Below are positions 6,259 through 14,595 of a DNA stretch of 45,478 nt, piece after piece. The notes beneath the pieces were generated by a model, which saw only the letters and a program-made list of their open reading frames with translations, did no database searches and was not told the origin of the DNA. Where the stretch lies: NCBI GenBank assembly GCA_009780025.1, contig WRAV01000015.1, positions 1 through 45,478 of the forward strand, given 5' to 3'. Position 1 is the stretch's first letter. Every line of letters begins with the position of its first letter. Origin of the DNA: Oscillospiraceae bacterium (GTDB lineage Bacteria > Bacillota > Clostridia > Oscillospirales > Ruminococcaceae). A program made the translations under genes and the position numbers.

Positions 6259-8241
6259 TTATTCTTCTTCCGGTGGGCCGAACTCCATAACCACGGGGGC
6301 CTCTTCTTCTACGACCTCTTCCTGTACATCGTCCAGGAGGGCGCGGATGCTCAGGGAGACGCGCTTGCGGTCAAAGTCGATCTCGGAGATTTTGGCGTCG
6401 ACTTCTTGGCCGATGCTCAGCACATCAGCCGGCTTGGTGATGCGGGTGTTGGAAATCTGGCTTATGTGGATAAGCCCGTCCACCCCGGGAATAATTTGGG
6501 CAAATGCACCAAACGGCGTCATCGAGACGATTTTCACCGTGGCGGTGTCGCCGGTGCCGTATTTTTGTTTGAGCACCTCCCACGGGTTTTCGTCGTTCTT
6601 TTTGTGGCCTAGGGAAATCTTCTTTTTCTCGCGGTCAATATCCTTTACGAAGACCTCGAGCTGTTGGCCAATGGATACCACCTCGGAGGGCTCCTTAATG
6701 CGGCTCCAGCTCAGCTCGGAGATGTGCACCATGCCGTCCACCCCGCCCAAGTCGACAAACGCGCCATAACTGGTGAGGGACTTTACGGTACCTGTGTAAG
6801 TTTTGCCGATCTCAACGTTTTGCCAGAAGCCTTCTTCCTGGCCTTTGCGCTCGTCTTTGAGAACAGTGCGGATCGAGCCCACTGCCCGGCGGCGTTGCCT
6901 GTTGGTCTCTAAAATCTTAAAGCGGGCTGTGGTTTTCAGCAGCGTCTCAAGCTCCTGCCCCCGGGAAAGGGTTGCTTGGGAGGCGGGTATAAACACGCGC
7001 ACACCGGCGTGCAGGGCTATAACGCCGCCCTTTACCACATCGACTATTGTGCCTTCCAGCACGGTTCCGTCCGCTTCGGCCTCTACTATTTTTTCAAAGC
7101 CGGCTATAGCGTCCAGCCGCTTTTTGGAAAGCATGGCGGTGCCCTCAACGTCGTTAACTCGAAGCACAAGCAACTCAAGCTGGTCGCCTACTTTTACCAG
7201 CTCGTCCAATTTTGCGCCCAAGTCATCGGTAAACTCGTTTAGGGGAACGTACCCCGCGTGCTTGGTACCGAGGTCTACAGACACCTCGGTTGGGGACACG
7301 CCGGTCACGGTGGCGGTAACTTTCTCCCTCGAACTCACTGACTTAAAAGATTGCTCGAGCATTTCCTCAAAGCTCATCTCTTCTTGTTGGGCTCCTAGAA
7401 TTTCACTCATTCTCGCTTGTACCTCCTTAATTATGAACGCGGGTGTGGACGCGCCGGCTGCGATTCCCACAGTCTTCTTGTCTGACAAAAACTCATCGGG
7501 AATCTCTTCGGCCTGTTCCACCCAAATTGTTTGGGTAGCCCCTGCGCACAGCTCGTACAGCCCTTTGGTGTTCGCGCTGCTCCTTCCCCCTACAACCACC
7601 ATAACATCGCAATTGCGGGCGAGTTTGCCCGCCTCATCTTGACGCAACCGGGTCGCATCACATATTGTACCAAATATCTCGCAATTAGTCCACTGCCTTT
7701 TTGTAATTTCGACACATTTTTGCCACTCATCCAACTTCGCGGTGGTTTGGGCGGCCAAAATATAGGCTTTTTCAACAGAAGTTTGTGCAGAGAGACCAAG
7801 TTCGCGCAGCTGCGCGGCGTCTCTGACTATATGGTAAGGGCCCCGACAATGGCCGATTATACCCACAACTTCAGGGTGAGTCTTGTCTCCCAAGAGGATG
7901 GCTTCTTTGCCATGCGCCCCAGCCTTGCGGACAATCTCGTGGATTTTGTGCACGTATGGGCAGGTGGCGTCCAGGTGGCTTAAGCCATGGTGCTCAAGCT
8001 CCCGGTAGGTGTCCAGCCCCGCCCCATGGGCCCGCAGGACAACTTTGTGGCCGGGCCGGGCCTCTTCCAGGCTCCCAATGGTTGCGGCGCCTTGGCTCTC
8101 CAACTGTTTGAGCAGTTGGGCGTTGTGGATGAGTTCCCCAAGGATTTGCAGCTTTTCTCCGCGCTCCAGCGCATCTTCTACCAGTTTGACAGCTCGGGCG
8201 ACCCCAAAGCAGAAGCCCGCGTGCTTAGCGATGATTACCAT
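6259..8241 (-). CDS. ispH: IspH-S1 fusion: HMB-PP reductase joined to four S1 RNA-binding domains
   Basis: Residues 1-280 are 4-hydroxy-3-methylbut-2-enyl diphosphate reductase (LytB/IspH), the last step of the MEP isoprenoid pathway, which makes IPP and DMAPP. The three cysteines that hold the iron-sulfur cluster are C11 (GFCFGV), C94 (DATCP) and C194 (TICDAT); HN at 39-40, RAHG at 70-73 and THPE at 121-124 are also conserved. Residues from about 305 to 650 hold four S1 domains (the clearest are SYGAFVDLGGVDGMVHIS and PFGAFAQIIPGVDGLIHIS), ending in an acidic tail. This fusion is known in Clostridia, where the S1 part stands in for ribosomal protein S1/RpsA. Its ATG overlaps the plsC stop (TAATG), which indicates translational coupling in the operon. 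Confidence 0.95.
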   Translation of the reverse strand: MVIIAKHAGFCFGVARAVKLVEDALERGEKLQILGELIHNAQLLKQLESQGAATIGSLEEARPGHKVVLRAHGAGLDTYRELEHHGLSHLDATCPYVHKIHEIVRKAGAHGKEAILLGDKTHPEVVGIIGHCRGPYHIVRDAAQLRELGLSAQTSVEKAYILAAQTTAKLDEWQKCVEITKRQWTNCEIFGTICDATRLRQDEAGKLARNCDVMVVVGGRSSANTKGLYELCAGATQTIWVEQAEEIPDEFLSDKKTVGIAAGASTPAFIIKEVQARMSEILGAQQEEMSFEEMLEQSFKSVSSREKVTATVTGVSPTEVSVDLGTKHAGYVPLNEFTDDLGAKLDELVKVGDQLELLVLRVNDVEGTAMLSKKRLDAIAGFEKIVEAEADGTVLEGTIVDVVKGGVIALHAGVRVFIPASQATLSRGQELETLLKTTARFKILETNRQRRRAVGSIRTVLKDERKGQEEGFWQNVEIGKTYTGTVKSLTSYGAFVDLGGVDGMVHISELSWSRIKEPSEVVSIGQQLEVFVKDIDREKKKISLGHKKNDENPWEVLKQKYGTGDTATVKIVSMTPFGAFAQIIPGVDGLIHISQISNTRITKPADVLSIGQEVDAKISEIDFDRKRVSLSIRALLDDVQEEVVEEEAPVVMEFGPPEEE

Positions 8242-8855
8242 TAACTATCACCATCGACGGGATCGGGCGGGTCCATCAGAGAAATGATTTTGTCCATCAC
8301 AAACTTGCTTGCCTGGCGCAGAGATGCGGGAGAGCTAGTATCTACGCCGATTTCGCTGTTCGGTATCATTGGTCCGTAGCGGACGGTTACCGTGCTGCCA
8401 AACCGCACGCCTTTGCGGTAGGTGATCGCCATGGGCAGGACGTCAGCTCCAGTCTGGCCGGCAATTACCGCAACACCTGAGCGTGGGCGGAGCGGTACTC
8501 CATCCTTTGAACGGCTGCCCTCGGGGAAGACCCCCAGTACTCCACCGTCCTTTACGATTTGTCCGGCGGTTTCAATAGCGCTGTTGTCGCCTTCGCCCCG
8601 CTTTATCGGTATGATTCCCAGTCTGCGGATGATAAACCCGGCCACCGGATTTTTAAGCAGCTCCATTTTGGCTAAGTAACGCACCTGCACCGGGATGTTC
8701 TGAGCGATGATTAAGGGGTCGAAATTACTGCGGTGGTTGCAGGCCAAAATATATCCGCCGTCGGGTGGGATATTCTCGAGCCCTTCGTGTTTTATCCGGA
8801 AGACGATGCGCACCAGCAGGCCGGTTGCCGCCCTGCCCAAAGGGTAGAGGTTCAT
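8241..8855 (-). CDS. plsC: 1-acyl-sn-glycerol-3-phosphate acyltransferase (PlsC family)
   Basis: The 204-residue protein has the acyltransferase HX4D motif NHRSNFDP (H41, D46) and the glycerophosphate-binding FPEGSRSKDG (110-119). It transfers an acyl chain to lysophosphatidic acid at the membrane to make phosphatidic acid. Its start overlaps the cmk stop (ATGA) and its stop overlaps the ispH start, so it is the third gene of a tightly packed operon. The cmk-plsC-ispH order is common in Clostridia. Confidence 0.93.
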   Translation of the reverse strand: MNLYPLGRAATGLLVRIVFRIKHEGLENIPPDGGYILACNHRSNFDPLIIAQNIPVQVRYLAKMELLKNPVAGFIIRRLGIIPIKRGEGDNSAIETAGQIVKDGGVLGVFPEGSRSKDGVPLRPRSGVAVIAGQTGADVLPMAITYRKGVRFGSTVTVRYGPMIPNSEIGVDTSSPASLRQASKFVMDKIISLMDPPDPVDGDS

Positions 8856-9520
8856 GCCAGCCCCCGCTCTCGTATAATTTTTAGCACCTGGGCAACGCTC
8901 TGCTCGAACTCGTTGCCGGTGGTGTCGAGCATAACCGCGTCCTGGGCTGGTTTTAGCGGGGCGGTGGCCCTGCCTATATCGTTTGCGTCGCGGCGCTGTA
9001 TATCACCGAGTACCTGGTCGTAGGTAATTTTGCTTCCCTTGGCGATGAACTCTTTGTATCTGCGCATGGCCCTGTCTTCGGGGGTGGCGGTCAGGAATAT
9101 TTTCAGCTGCGCCCCAGGCAGCACTACGGTGCCTATATCCCGCCCGTCCATGATGACGTTGTACTTTGTCGTCATCTCACGCTGGAGCCCCAGCAGAAAG
9201 TCCCGCACGGCGGGAAAGGCTGAGACATCCGAGGCGATTAGACCCATCTCCGGACCGCGAATATCGCCGGTGACGTCCCGACCGTTCAGGAAGATAAGCT
9301 GTTGCCCGTCTTGGTAGTCGAGCTCAACTTTGATTTCACTCAGCCGGGGGATGAGCGCGGCATCGTCGGTGTGTGGGATGTTATTTTGCAGCGCAAACAG
9401 CCCGACCGCCCGGTAGAGCGCGCCGGTGTCCACATAGATAAATTCAAGTGTGCGAGCCACGCTTTGGGCTATGGTGCTCTTGCCTGCCCCCGCCGGCCCG
9501 TCGATTGCTATAGATGTCAT
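8852..9520 (-). CDS. cmk: (d)CMP kinase
   Basis: The 222-residue protein has the P-loop GPAGAGKST (8-16), the CMP-binding YVDTGALYRA and DGRDIGTVVLP motifs and the LID-region arginines RRDAND. It phosphorylates CMP and dCMP with ATP in pyrimidine salvage. The ATG at 9520 follows GGAGG; an upstream in-frame ATG at 9556 has no ribosome site and adds 12 residues unlike the family. It overlaps plsC by 4 bp (ATGA). A 119-bp gap with REP-like palindromes separates it from the flavoprotein gene upstream. Confidence 0.95.
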   Translation of the reverse strand: MTSIAIDGPAGAGKSTIAQSVARTLEFIYVDTGALYRAVGLFALQNNIPHTDDAALIPRLSEIKVELDYQDGQQLIFLNGRDVTGDIRGPEMGLIASDVSAFPAVRDFLLGLQREMTTKYNVIMDGRDIGTVVLPGAQLKIFLTATPEDRAMRRYKEFIAKGSKITYDQVLGDIQRRDANDIGRATAPLKPAQDAVMLDTTGNEFEQSVAQVLKIIRERGLA

Positions 9521-9540
9521 TTTGCGGTGCCTCCTACTTG

Positions 9541-9625
9541 TAGAGGCGGATGGCAATCCGCCCGTATGTGGTTGCCTCTAGGTGAGCATTTATGCGGGAC
9601 GATTAGCATAGTCCCCTACAGCGAC
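9541..9625. repeat. REP-like palindromes between the flavoprotein and cmk genes
   Basis: GGCGGAT (9545-9551) pairs with ATCCGCC (9556-9562). A second degenerate unit follows, ending in CCCCTACAG near 9616. They sit inside an operon and may affect mRNA processing. Confidence 0.6.
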
Positions 9626-9639
9626 AGTGTCAACTGCCA

Positions 9640-10866
9640 TTATGCCTTCATTCCCGCCAGGTACCCGGTCGAGAATGCAATCTGCAAATTAAACCCGCCG
9701 GTGTAGGCATCCAGGTCGAGCACTTCGCCGGCGAAATAGAGCCCGTCCACCAGCTTGGACTGCATGGTGCCGGGGTTTACCTGCCGTGTGCTTACCCCGC
9801 CGGAAGTTATTACGGCCTCGTCTATCGGGCGCAGCTCCTTTACCCGCAGGGGCAGTTTTTTCAGTAGACCGGCAAGGCGGACACGCTCTTCCCGGGTTAT
9901 CTGGTGGACTTTGGTGGTCGGGTCAATCCCGCTCAGCGAAACGATTGGGTCGATGAGCTTGCTAGGAAGCAAACCTCCGATGGCGTTGTTGAAGTTTTGA
10001 TTGGAGCGCTGGGCAAAATCCCGTAGAATGCGTGTGTCCAGCTGCTCGGTGGTGAGCGCGGGCTTGAGGTCGACCCCCAGCGTGTAGTCGCCCGATGCTC
10101 CGTACATATGTGCCGAGGCGCTGAGCACTAGTGGACCAGACACCCCAAAGTGGGTGAAAAGCATCTCGCCCTGCTCTTTGAAGAGGACGCGGTCTTTTCG
10201 GGCCAGGGTTAGCGTTACATTTTTAAGCGAAAGGCCCATTGCTTGGGAAGGCCAGCTTTCCCGGGTGACGATGGGCACAAGGCTGGGCCGCGTAGGGATG
10301 ATTTCATGCCCCGCCTGTGCGGCCAGAGCGTAGCCATCCCCGGTGGAGCCGGTGCGCGGGTAGCTGCACCCACCGGTGGCCACAATCACGCCAGGTGCCG
10401 GGTATTCTTTGCCCGAGTGACAGCGTACCCCGGCGATAGCGCTGTTTTTTATAAGCAAATCTGACACCCGCTCGCGCAGGATTGGTGCACCGTTTTCTTT
10501 CGCGTAGCGGGTGAGTGCGCGCACGACGTCGCCGGCCTTGTCGGAGGCCGGGAAGACCCGCCCGCCTCGCTCGGTTTTAAGTGGGACGCCCAGCCTCTCA
10601 AAAAAGTCAATGGTGTCCTGGGGCGAGAACGCGCTCACCGCGCTGTACAGGAACTGCCCATTGCTGCGCACTGCTGCTAAAATATCCTGGAGGTCGCAGT
10701 TGTTTGTCAGGTTGCACCTGCCCTTGCCGGTGATACCCAGCTTTAACGCGGGGCGATCGCTCCGCTCAAGCACCGTGACCCGTTTGCCGCGGGCAGCCAG
10801 AGTTCCCGCGCAGATGAGACCTGCGGCACCCCCGCCTACGACTATGACTTCAGATGGCTTGTACAT
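9640..10866 (-). CDS. BaiN/HI0933-family flavoprotein (NAD(P)/FAD-dependent oxidoreductase)
   Basis: The 408-residue protein opens with the FAD-binding VVGGGAAGLICAG and the family signature KLGITGKGRCNLTN (about residues 42-55); ATGGCSYPRTGSTGDGY, THFGVSGP and the C-terminal GLYFAGEVLDLDAYTGGFN are also typical of the HI0933/YhiN/BaiN family. A few members have been linked to bile-acid dehydroxylation, but most, including those beside cmk in Clostridia, have no proven substrate. It is the first gene of the operon leading to cmk, plsC and ispH, with a consensus promoter just upstream. An AAAGGCGG ribosome site precedes the ATG. Confidence 0.92.
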   Translation of the reverse strand: MYKPSEVIVVGGGAAGLICAGTLAARGKRVTVLERSDRPALKLGITGKGRCNLTNNCDLQDILAAVRSNGQFLYSAVSAFSPQDTIDFFERLGVPLKTERGGRVFPASDKAGDVVRALTRYAKENGAPILRERVSDLLIKNSAIAGVRCHSGKEYPAPGVIVATGGCSYPRTGSTGDGYALAAQAGHEIIPTRPSLVPIVTRESWPSQAMGLSLKNVTLTLARKDRVLFKEQGEMLFTHFGVSGPLVLSASAHMYGASGDYTLGVDLKPALTTEQLDTRILRDFAQRSNQNFNNAIGGLLPSKLIDPIVSLSGIDPTTKVHQITREERVRLAGLLKKLPLRVKELRPIDEAVITSGGVSTRQVNPGTMQSKLVDGLYFAGEVLDLDAYTGGFNLQIAFSTGYLAGMKA

Positions 10867-10896
10867 TACATTCCGCCTTTTATAGATGTCAGATCA

Positions 10897-10925
10897 ATTG
10901 TACCCTGTACACCTCTCGTTGTCAA
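10897..10925 (-). promoter_or_regulatory. promoter of the baiN-like/cmk/plsC/ispH operon
   Basis: On the minus strand a perfect TTGACA (10920-10925) and TACAAT (10897-10902) are 17 bp apart, about 30 bp upstream of the first start codon. Confidence 0.85.
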
Positions 10926-10954
10926 TTCAGCAGTTGATCTGATATTTTCCTGTC

Positions 10955-11796
10955 TATGGTTAACTGACTTAAAAATTGCCACAAGGGTTGGGTGGCTTTT
11001 GAGTTCAAGGCCTAACGTTGTAGGGGTGGGGTCATCCCGCCCGTGCACTCCCTGGGCATTGGTGAGGTCAAGCTCAGAGTCAAGGTCAAGGTCCGAATAT
11101 TAATTCGCCTATGGGCGAGTATAATGTACCGCTCGTGCCGCGGAGGCACTTACTTTTCTTTGTCTCGACAAAGAAGAAGTAAGCAAAAGAAAGGCGACTG
11201 GGGGAGAACCGGTTGCGCTCCAAGACCAGTCGCGCACAACTCCCCCAGGCCCCCTCTCCACGGGCATGTGAGCGAGAACCAGGGCGTTTGCCCGTGTGTA
11301 ATTTTTGCGAGCTCCCGACTTGTCAACAGAGGCAAAAGTAACAGTAGACGCCTTTGAATTTCGAGCCACTGGCCGCCCGCAAGCTTACCCAGCCGCTATG
11401 CGAGCCCGGGTTTAGAGCAAGGAGTTTTTGTGGTGAGGTATTTACTGTAGACTATGCCGTTGTTGACGAACACTGTCAGATTCGGAGTGGTATCGCTAAT
11501 GAGCCTGACTACCGCCCCCACTAACCTGTCCTTGACCTACCAGTGGGGGTCTGGGGGAGTTGTTTGCGGAGCACGCCCTTTGTGCGTAGTCAGCCCCGGC
11601 CCTCCCCCAGTCGCCTTTCTTTTACTTACTTTGCTTTGGCGAGACAAAGAAAAGTAAGTGCCCCCGCGGCACGAGCGGTACACTATCCTCGCCCGAAGGC
11701 GAATCAAAATCAAGTCCTTGAACTTAGCCCTTGACCTTTGAATTTGACCTACACCCAAAAAACCTTGGAACAGTTTTGAAGTCAGTTGACTATACA
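10955..11796. repeat. large inverted-repeat element, copy 2 (about 0.84 kb)
   Basis: The left end reads TATGGTTAACTGACTTAAAA and the complement of the right end TATGTATAGTCAACTGACTT. Inner arms are at about 11095-11255 and 11540-11715, mirror images of each other carrying GCCGCGGAGGCACTTACTTT and the GGCGACTGGGGGAG hairpin. The 33-bp core is at 11385-11417. The element fills the space between the flavoprotein promoter and the small-regulator locus. Confidence 0.85.
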
Positions 11797-11847
11797 TAAA
11801 AAGCCTTGGAACGGTGCCGAGTTACCGTTCCAAGGCCTTGCTTTTTG
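11797..11847 (-). terminator. terminator of the small RHH-like gene (copy C)
   Basis: GCCTTGGAACGG (11803-11814) pairs with CCGTTCCAAGGC (11825-11836). On the minus strand a CTTTTT tail follows. Its sequence theme (AAGCCTTG-A) resembles the terminators after the two other copies of this gene. Confidence 0.8.
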
Positions 11848-12012
11848 TTATTCGCGATAGGTAAACGCCGTAATCGCGTTCTCTTCTAAACTCGCGACTT
11901 GCTGATAAATTCCATTTGAGATTACGGCTTCTATGGTTTGCCCTGTGGATTCTGCGATATGCGCAAGCCACCTGCAGACTACCTCGTCAAGTTCTACTTT
12001 GAACTGTTTCAT
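11848..12012 (-). CDS. small ribbon-helix-helix-like protein, copy C
   Basis: This 54-residue protein starts MKQFKVELDEVVCRWLAHIA. It matches the proteins at 17221 and 17944 at about half of positions (shared MKQF, VE.DE, C.WL.HIAE.TG, IE.VI..GI, FTY.E). The pattern of a polar N-terminal strand (residues 3-9) and two helices (10-23 and 27-43) split by a TG turn resembles CopG/Arc-type ribbon-helix-helix proteins, but I recognise no named family. GGAAAGGGG precedes the ATG and its own terminator follows. Unlike the other copies it has no promoter/operator region: the sequence upstream jumps straight into the remnant of an XRE gene, so it may be silent. Confidence 0.7.
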   Translation of the reverse strand: MKQFKVELDEVVCRWLAHIAESTGQTIEAVISNGIYQQVASLEENAITAFTYRE

Positions 12013-12029
12013 GATTTTCCCCTTTCCTT

Positions 12030-12161
12030 AGCATACTTGGCGAAGAAAGCAAAAGTCCGGAAGTTGCCTCAATCAAAAAAATATGCGACGGCCTTGAAAT
12101 CACACTGGGGCAGTTTTTCAGCACACCCGAGTTTGACGCTCTGGAGCAGGAGATAAAATAG
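12030..12161 (+). pseudogene. 3' remnant of an XRE-family repressor gene
   Basis: The frame from 12030 to the TAG at 12159-12161 encodes SILGEESKSPEVASIKKICD and then the same C-terminus (LGQFFSTPEFD...LEQEIK) as the XRE protein at 17572-17814. The first half of the gene, including most of the helix-turn-helix, and the whole divergent control region are gone; similarity begins 17 bp from the start codon of the opposing small gene. This is a deletion derivative of the XRE/RHH-like module. Confidence 0.85.
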
Positions 12162-12172
12162 TGACATGTGGC

Positions 12173-12200
12173 TTGACTATAATATTTGATACACTATAAA
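12173..12200 (+). promoter_or_regulatory. probable promoter of the SEDS gene
   Basis: TTGACT (12173-12178) and TATAAA (12195-12200) are 16 bp apart, upstream of the SEDS-family gene. Confidence 0.6.
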
Positions 12201-12289
12201 ACACACTTGTGTAACGCGGGGATATGGGGTATACTGGTGATAAACTTAAAACACATAGCTCCGGCGTTTTTGCCAATAGGAATTTGAGC

Positions 12290-13441
12290 ATGAAGAAGAT
12301 ATTCTCCTATGCGGGTTTGTACCTGCGTCGTACCGACTATATGTTATGGGTGCCGTGTATCATACTCTCGGCGCTCAGTATTCTTTTGCTTATGGGGATA
12401 CTGGATACCGATCACTCCGACATACTACGGATGAGCAATCGCAATATTTTTGTGCAGGCGCTCTCGGTTTTTCTGGGTGTGTGCGGTGCTATTGTCTTAT
12501 CGCTTTTGGACTATAAAGACCTTGCCAAGCTCTGGAAGGTCTACGCCCCGCTCAGCTACGGACTGCTTTTGCTGACTTTCTTTATCGGGGTGGGCGCGCC
12601 CGGCCGCCCGGACGCGCGCCGGTGGCTGGTAATGCCGTTTGCAGGTGTCACGATTCAGCCGGCCGAGCTTTTGCGGGTGGCGTTTATACTTATGTTCGCC
12701 TACCACATTTACAAGTTGGGCGAGCGTATAAACCACCCGCTGCACCTAGCGGGGCTTCTTGCTCACCTTGCGGTGCCGGTGGTACTTGTTCAGATACAAG
12801 GGGACAGCGGTTCGGCGCTTATCTTTGCGGTTATGGCAATGTGTATGCTGTTCGGCGCAGGGCTGAGCTGGAAGTATATTGCCGGCGCGCTGGTTGGTGC
12901 AGGAGTATCGCTGCCGATTATCTGGAACTTTGTGCTTAACCCCTGGCAGAAGCAGCGTATCATGGAGGTCTTTTACGCCGCGGACAGAGACATAGAAGGC
13001 TTCTTTTTCCAGCAGCACTGGGCGATTACCTCCCTTGCGGTCGGGGGTGCCGAAGGCAGCGGCCTGTTCGCCGACGGACACATCTACGTGCCCGAGATGC
13101 ACAACGACTTTATCTTCTCGTTCTTGGGGGCGAGCCTGGGCTTTGTGGGCGTGATTCTCACAATCGCGGTGATGAGCGTCCTATGGTTTAAGATACTACG
13201 GGTTGCCGCCCGCGCAAATGATATGTTAGGCTACACTATCTGCATGGGCGTGTTCGCTATGATGGCATTTCAGTCGTTCGCAAACATCGGGATGAATATA
13301 GGAGTGCTGCCGGTAATTGGCAACACGTTGCCATTTGTATCTTATGGGGGCTCGTCGGTGTTAACTTCATACCTTTGCATCGGGATAGTCCTCTCGGTTT
13401 CTATGCATTCGGCCAAGACGATGTTCGGCAGCCAGGGATAG
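12290..13441 (+). CDS. SEDS-family peptidoglycan polymerase (RodA/FtsW/SpoVE-like)
   Basis: The protein of 383 residues has about ten hydrophobic segments and the SEDS hallmarks: ARRWL and a QPAELLRV motif, a large loop with QQHWAITSLAVGGAEGSGLF, and MHNDFIFS, in which D273 aligns with the catalytic Asp of RodA/FtsW. The C-terminal GNTLPFVSYGGSS signature is also present. SEDS proteins polymerise lipid II into glycan strands with a class B penicillin-binding protein. Two deviations stand out: HND replaces the usual HTD, and the acidic GEE.GF segment after it reads GASLGF. An ATG at 12224 in the same frame would add 22 residues; I prefer 12290 because AGGA precedes it and the protein then begins like other family members. 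RodA versus SpoVE/FtsW cannot be settled. Confidence 0.88.
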   Translation: MKKIFSYAGLYLRRTDYMLWVPCIILSALSILLLMGILDTDHSDILRMSNRNIFVQALSVFLGVCGAIVLSLLDYKDLAKLWKVYAPLSYGLLLLTFFIGVGAPGRPDARRWLVMPFAGVTIQPAELLRVAFILMFAYHIYKLGERINHPLHLAGLLAHLAVPVVLVQIQGDSGSALIFAVMAMCMLFGAGLSWKYIAGALVGAGVSLPIIWNFVLNPWQKQRIMEVFYAADRDIEGFFFQQHWAITSLAVGGAEGSGLFADGHIYVPEMHNDFIFSFLGASLGFVGVILTIAVMSVLWFKILRVAARANDMLGYTICMGVFAMMAFQSFANIGMNIGVLPVIGNTLPFVSYGGSSVLTSYLCIGIVLSVSMHSAKTMFGSQG

Positions 13442-13587
13442 GCGTGCCTTCAGGCCGCATACAAAGCTCGAAAATGGTTGGTATATAAGCCCAACTCTAC
13501 ATAGATACACCAAGAACAGAATTATAAGGGCAGGGTTCTATCCTTGTCCGCATGTGTATTAAAACAACACTCGAGGAGAGATTCACC

Positions 13588-14577
13588 ATGGGAAGAATGT
13601 ACTACGATGCCGACTGTAACCCGGAGCTTATTAAGGGCATGAAGGTGGCTGTTATCGGCTACGGCGCACAGGGACGGGCCCAGGCTTTAAACCTGCGGGA
13701 GAGCGGGGTAGACGTGCTAATTGGGCTGTACGAGGGCTCAAAAAGCGCTGAGGTGGCAAAGCGGGAGAGTTTTACTGTGCTAAGCGCGGCTGACGCCACC
13801 GCCCAGGCCGACTTTGTCGTTATGCTGGTAAACGACGAGAAGATGAAAGACATATACGAAGAGAGCGTTGCCCCCAACATAAAAGCCGGGGCGGCCCTCT
13901 GTTTTGCCCACGGGTTCAACATTCGCTATGGGCAGATAACGCCGCCGGGGAACATAGACGTTATAATGGTCTCCCCCAAGGGTGTGGGCAACGTGGTACG
14001 CAGTGACTACCAAGCGGGCAGGGGTGTCCCCGGGCTCATCGCGATCGAGCAGGACGCCACCGGGAATGCCAAAGAGCTCTCCCTCTCATATGCGTGGGCA
14101 ATCGGCTGCGGGCGGTGCGGTATTCTGCAAACCACCTTTGCCGAGGAGACCGAGACCGACCTTTTCGCTGAGCAGTGCGTACTTTGTGGTGGGGTTACTG
14201 CCCTTATGCAGGCCGGGTTCGAAACCCTTGTAGAGGCCGGCTATCAGCCTGAGAGCGCTTACTTTGAGTGTGTACACGAGATGAAGTTGATTATCGACCT
14301 TGTGGCCGCCAAAGGCTTTGCATACATGCGTGACGCTATAAGCGATACCGCCGAATATGGCGATTACATGATCGGGCCGCGGATGATTACCCCCGCTATC
14401 AAGGCCGAGATGAAGAAAGTGCTGGCCGAAGTAAAGGACGGCACCTTCGCTAAAAACTGGATTGCGGAGACTGCTGCCGGTAAGCCCAATATGGCGAAAT
14501 TCCGGGCGGAGCAGACTGACACGCTGGTTGAGGAAGTTGGCGGGCGGTTGCGGAAAAACATGAGCTGGGAAGATTAA
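13588..14577 (+). CDS. ilvC: ketol-acid reductoisomerase (class I), divergent
   Basis: The 329-residue protein has the class I KARI length and layout: Rossmann GYGAQG (24-29), AHGFNI (H108), the Mg-binding ETETDLFAEQ (D191, E195) and YFECVHE (E227, E231), and ISDTAEYGD (S252). KARI converts acetolactate to dihydroxyisovalerate in valine/leucine synthesis. The catalytic and metal residues are intact, but normally invariant neighbours differ: PKGPGH is PKGVGN (130-135), SQGHAHAL is AQGRAQAL, and the NADPH-binding loop is GLYEGSKSAEV. No ilvB, ilvN or ilvD lies nearby; a DUF2148 gene follows after 18 bp. The ATG at 13588 has GAGGAGA before it. It may serve ordinary branched-chain synthesis or have shifted substrate or cofactor use. 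Confidence 0.9.
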   Translation: MGRMYYDADCNPELIKGMKVAVIGYGAQGRAQALNLRESGVDVLIGLYEGSKSAEVAKRESFTVLSAADATAQADFVVMLVNDEKMKDIYEESVAPNIKAGAALCFAHGFNIRYGQITPPGNIDVIMVSPKGVGNVVRSDYQAGRGVPGLIAIEQDATGNAKELSLSYAWAIGCGRCGILQTTFAEETETDLFAEQCVLCGGVTALMQAGFETLVEAGYQPESAYFECVHEMKLIIDLVAAKGFAYMRDAISDTAEYGDYMIGPRMITPAIKAEMKKVLAEVKDGTFAKNWIAETAAGKPNMAKFRAEQTDTLVEEVGGRLRKNMSWED

Positions 14578-14595
14578 CGAAAGGGGACATACAGC

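Noticed and set aside
11382-11440. Core of the repeat element as an integron attC or phage attachment site
   Set aside because: No integrase is seen, there is no attC-like R'/R'' pairing and the copies are not adjacent to cassette genes. It is kept only as an unexplained conserved core.
13442-13587. T-box or attenuator in the ilvC leader
   Set aside because: No T-box consensus, specifier loop or terminator/antiterminator pair could be recognised.
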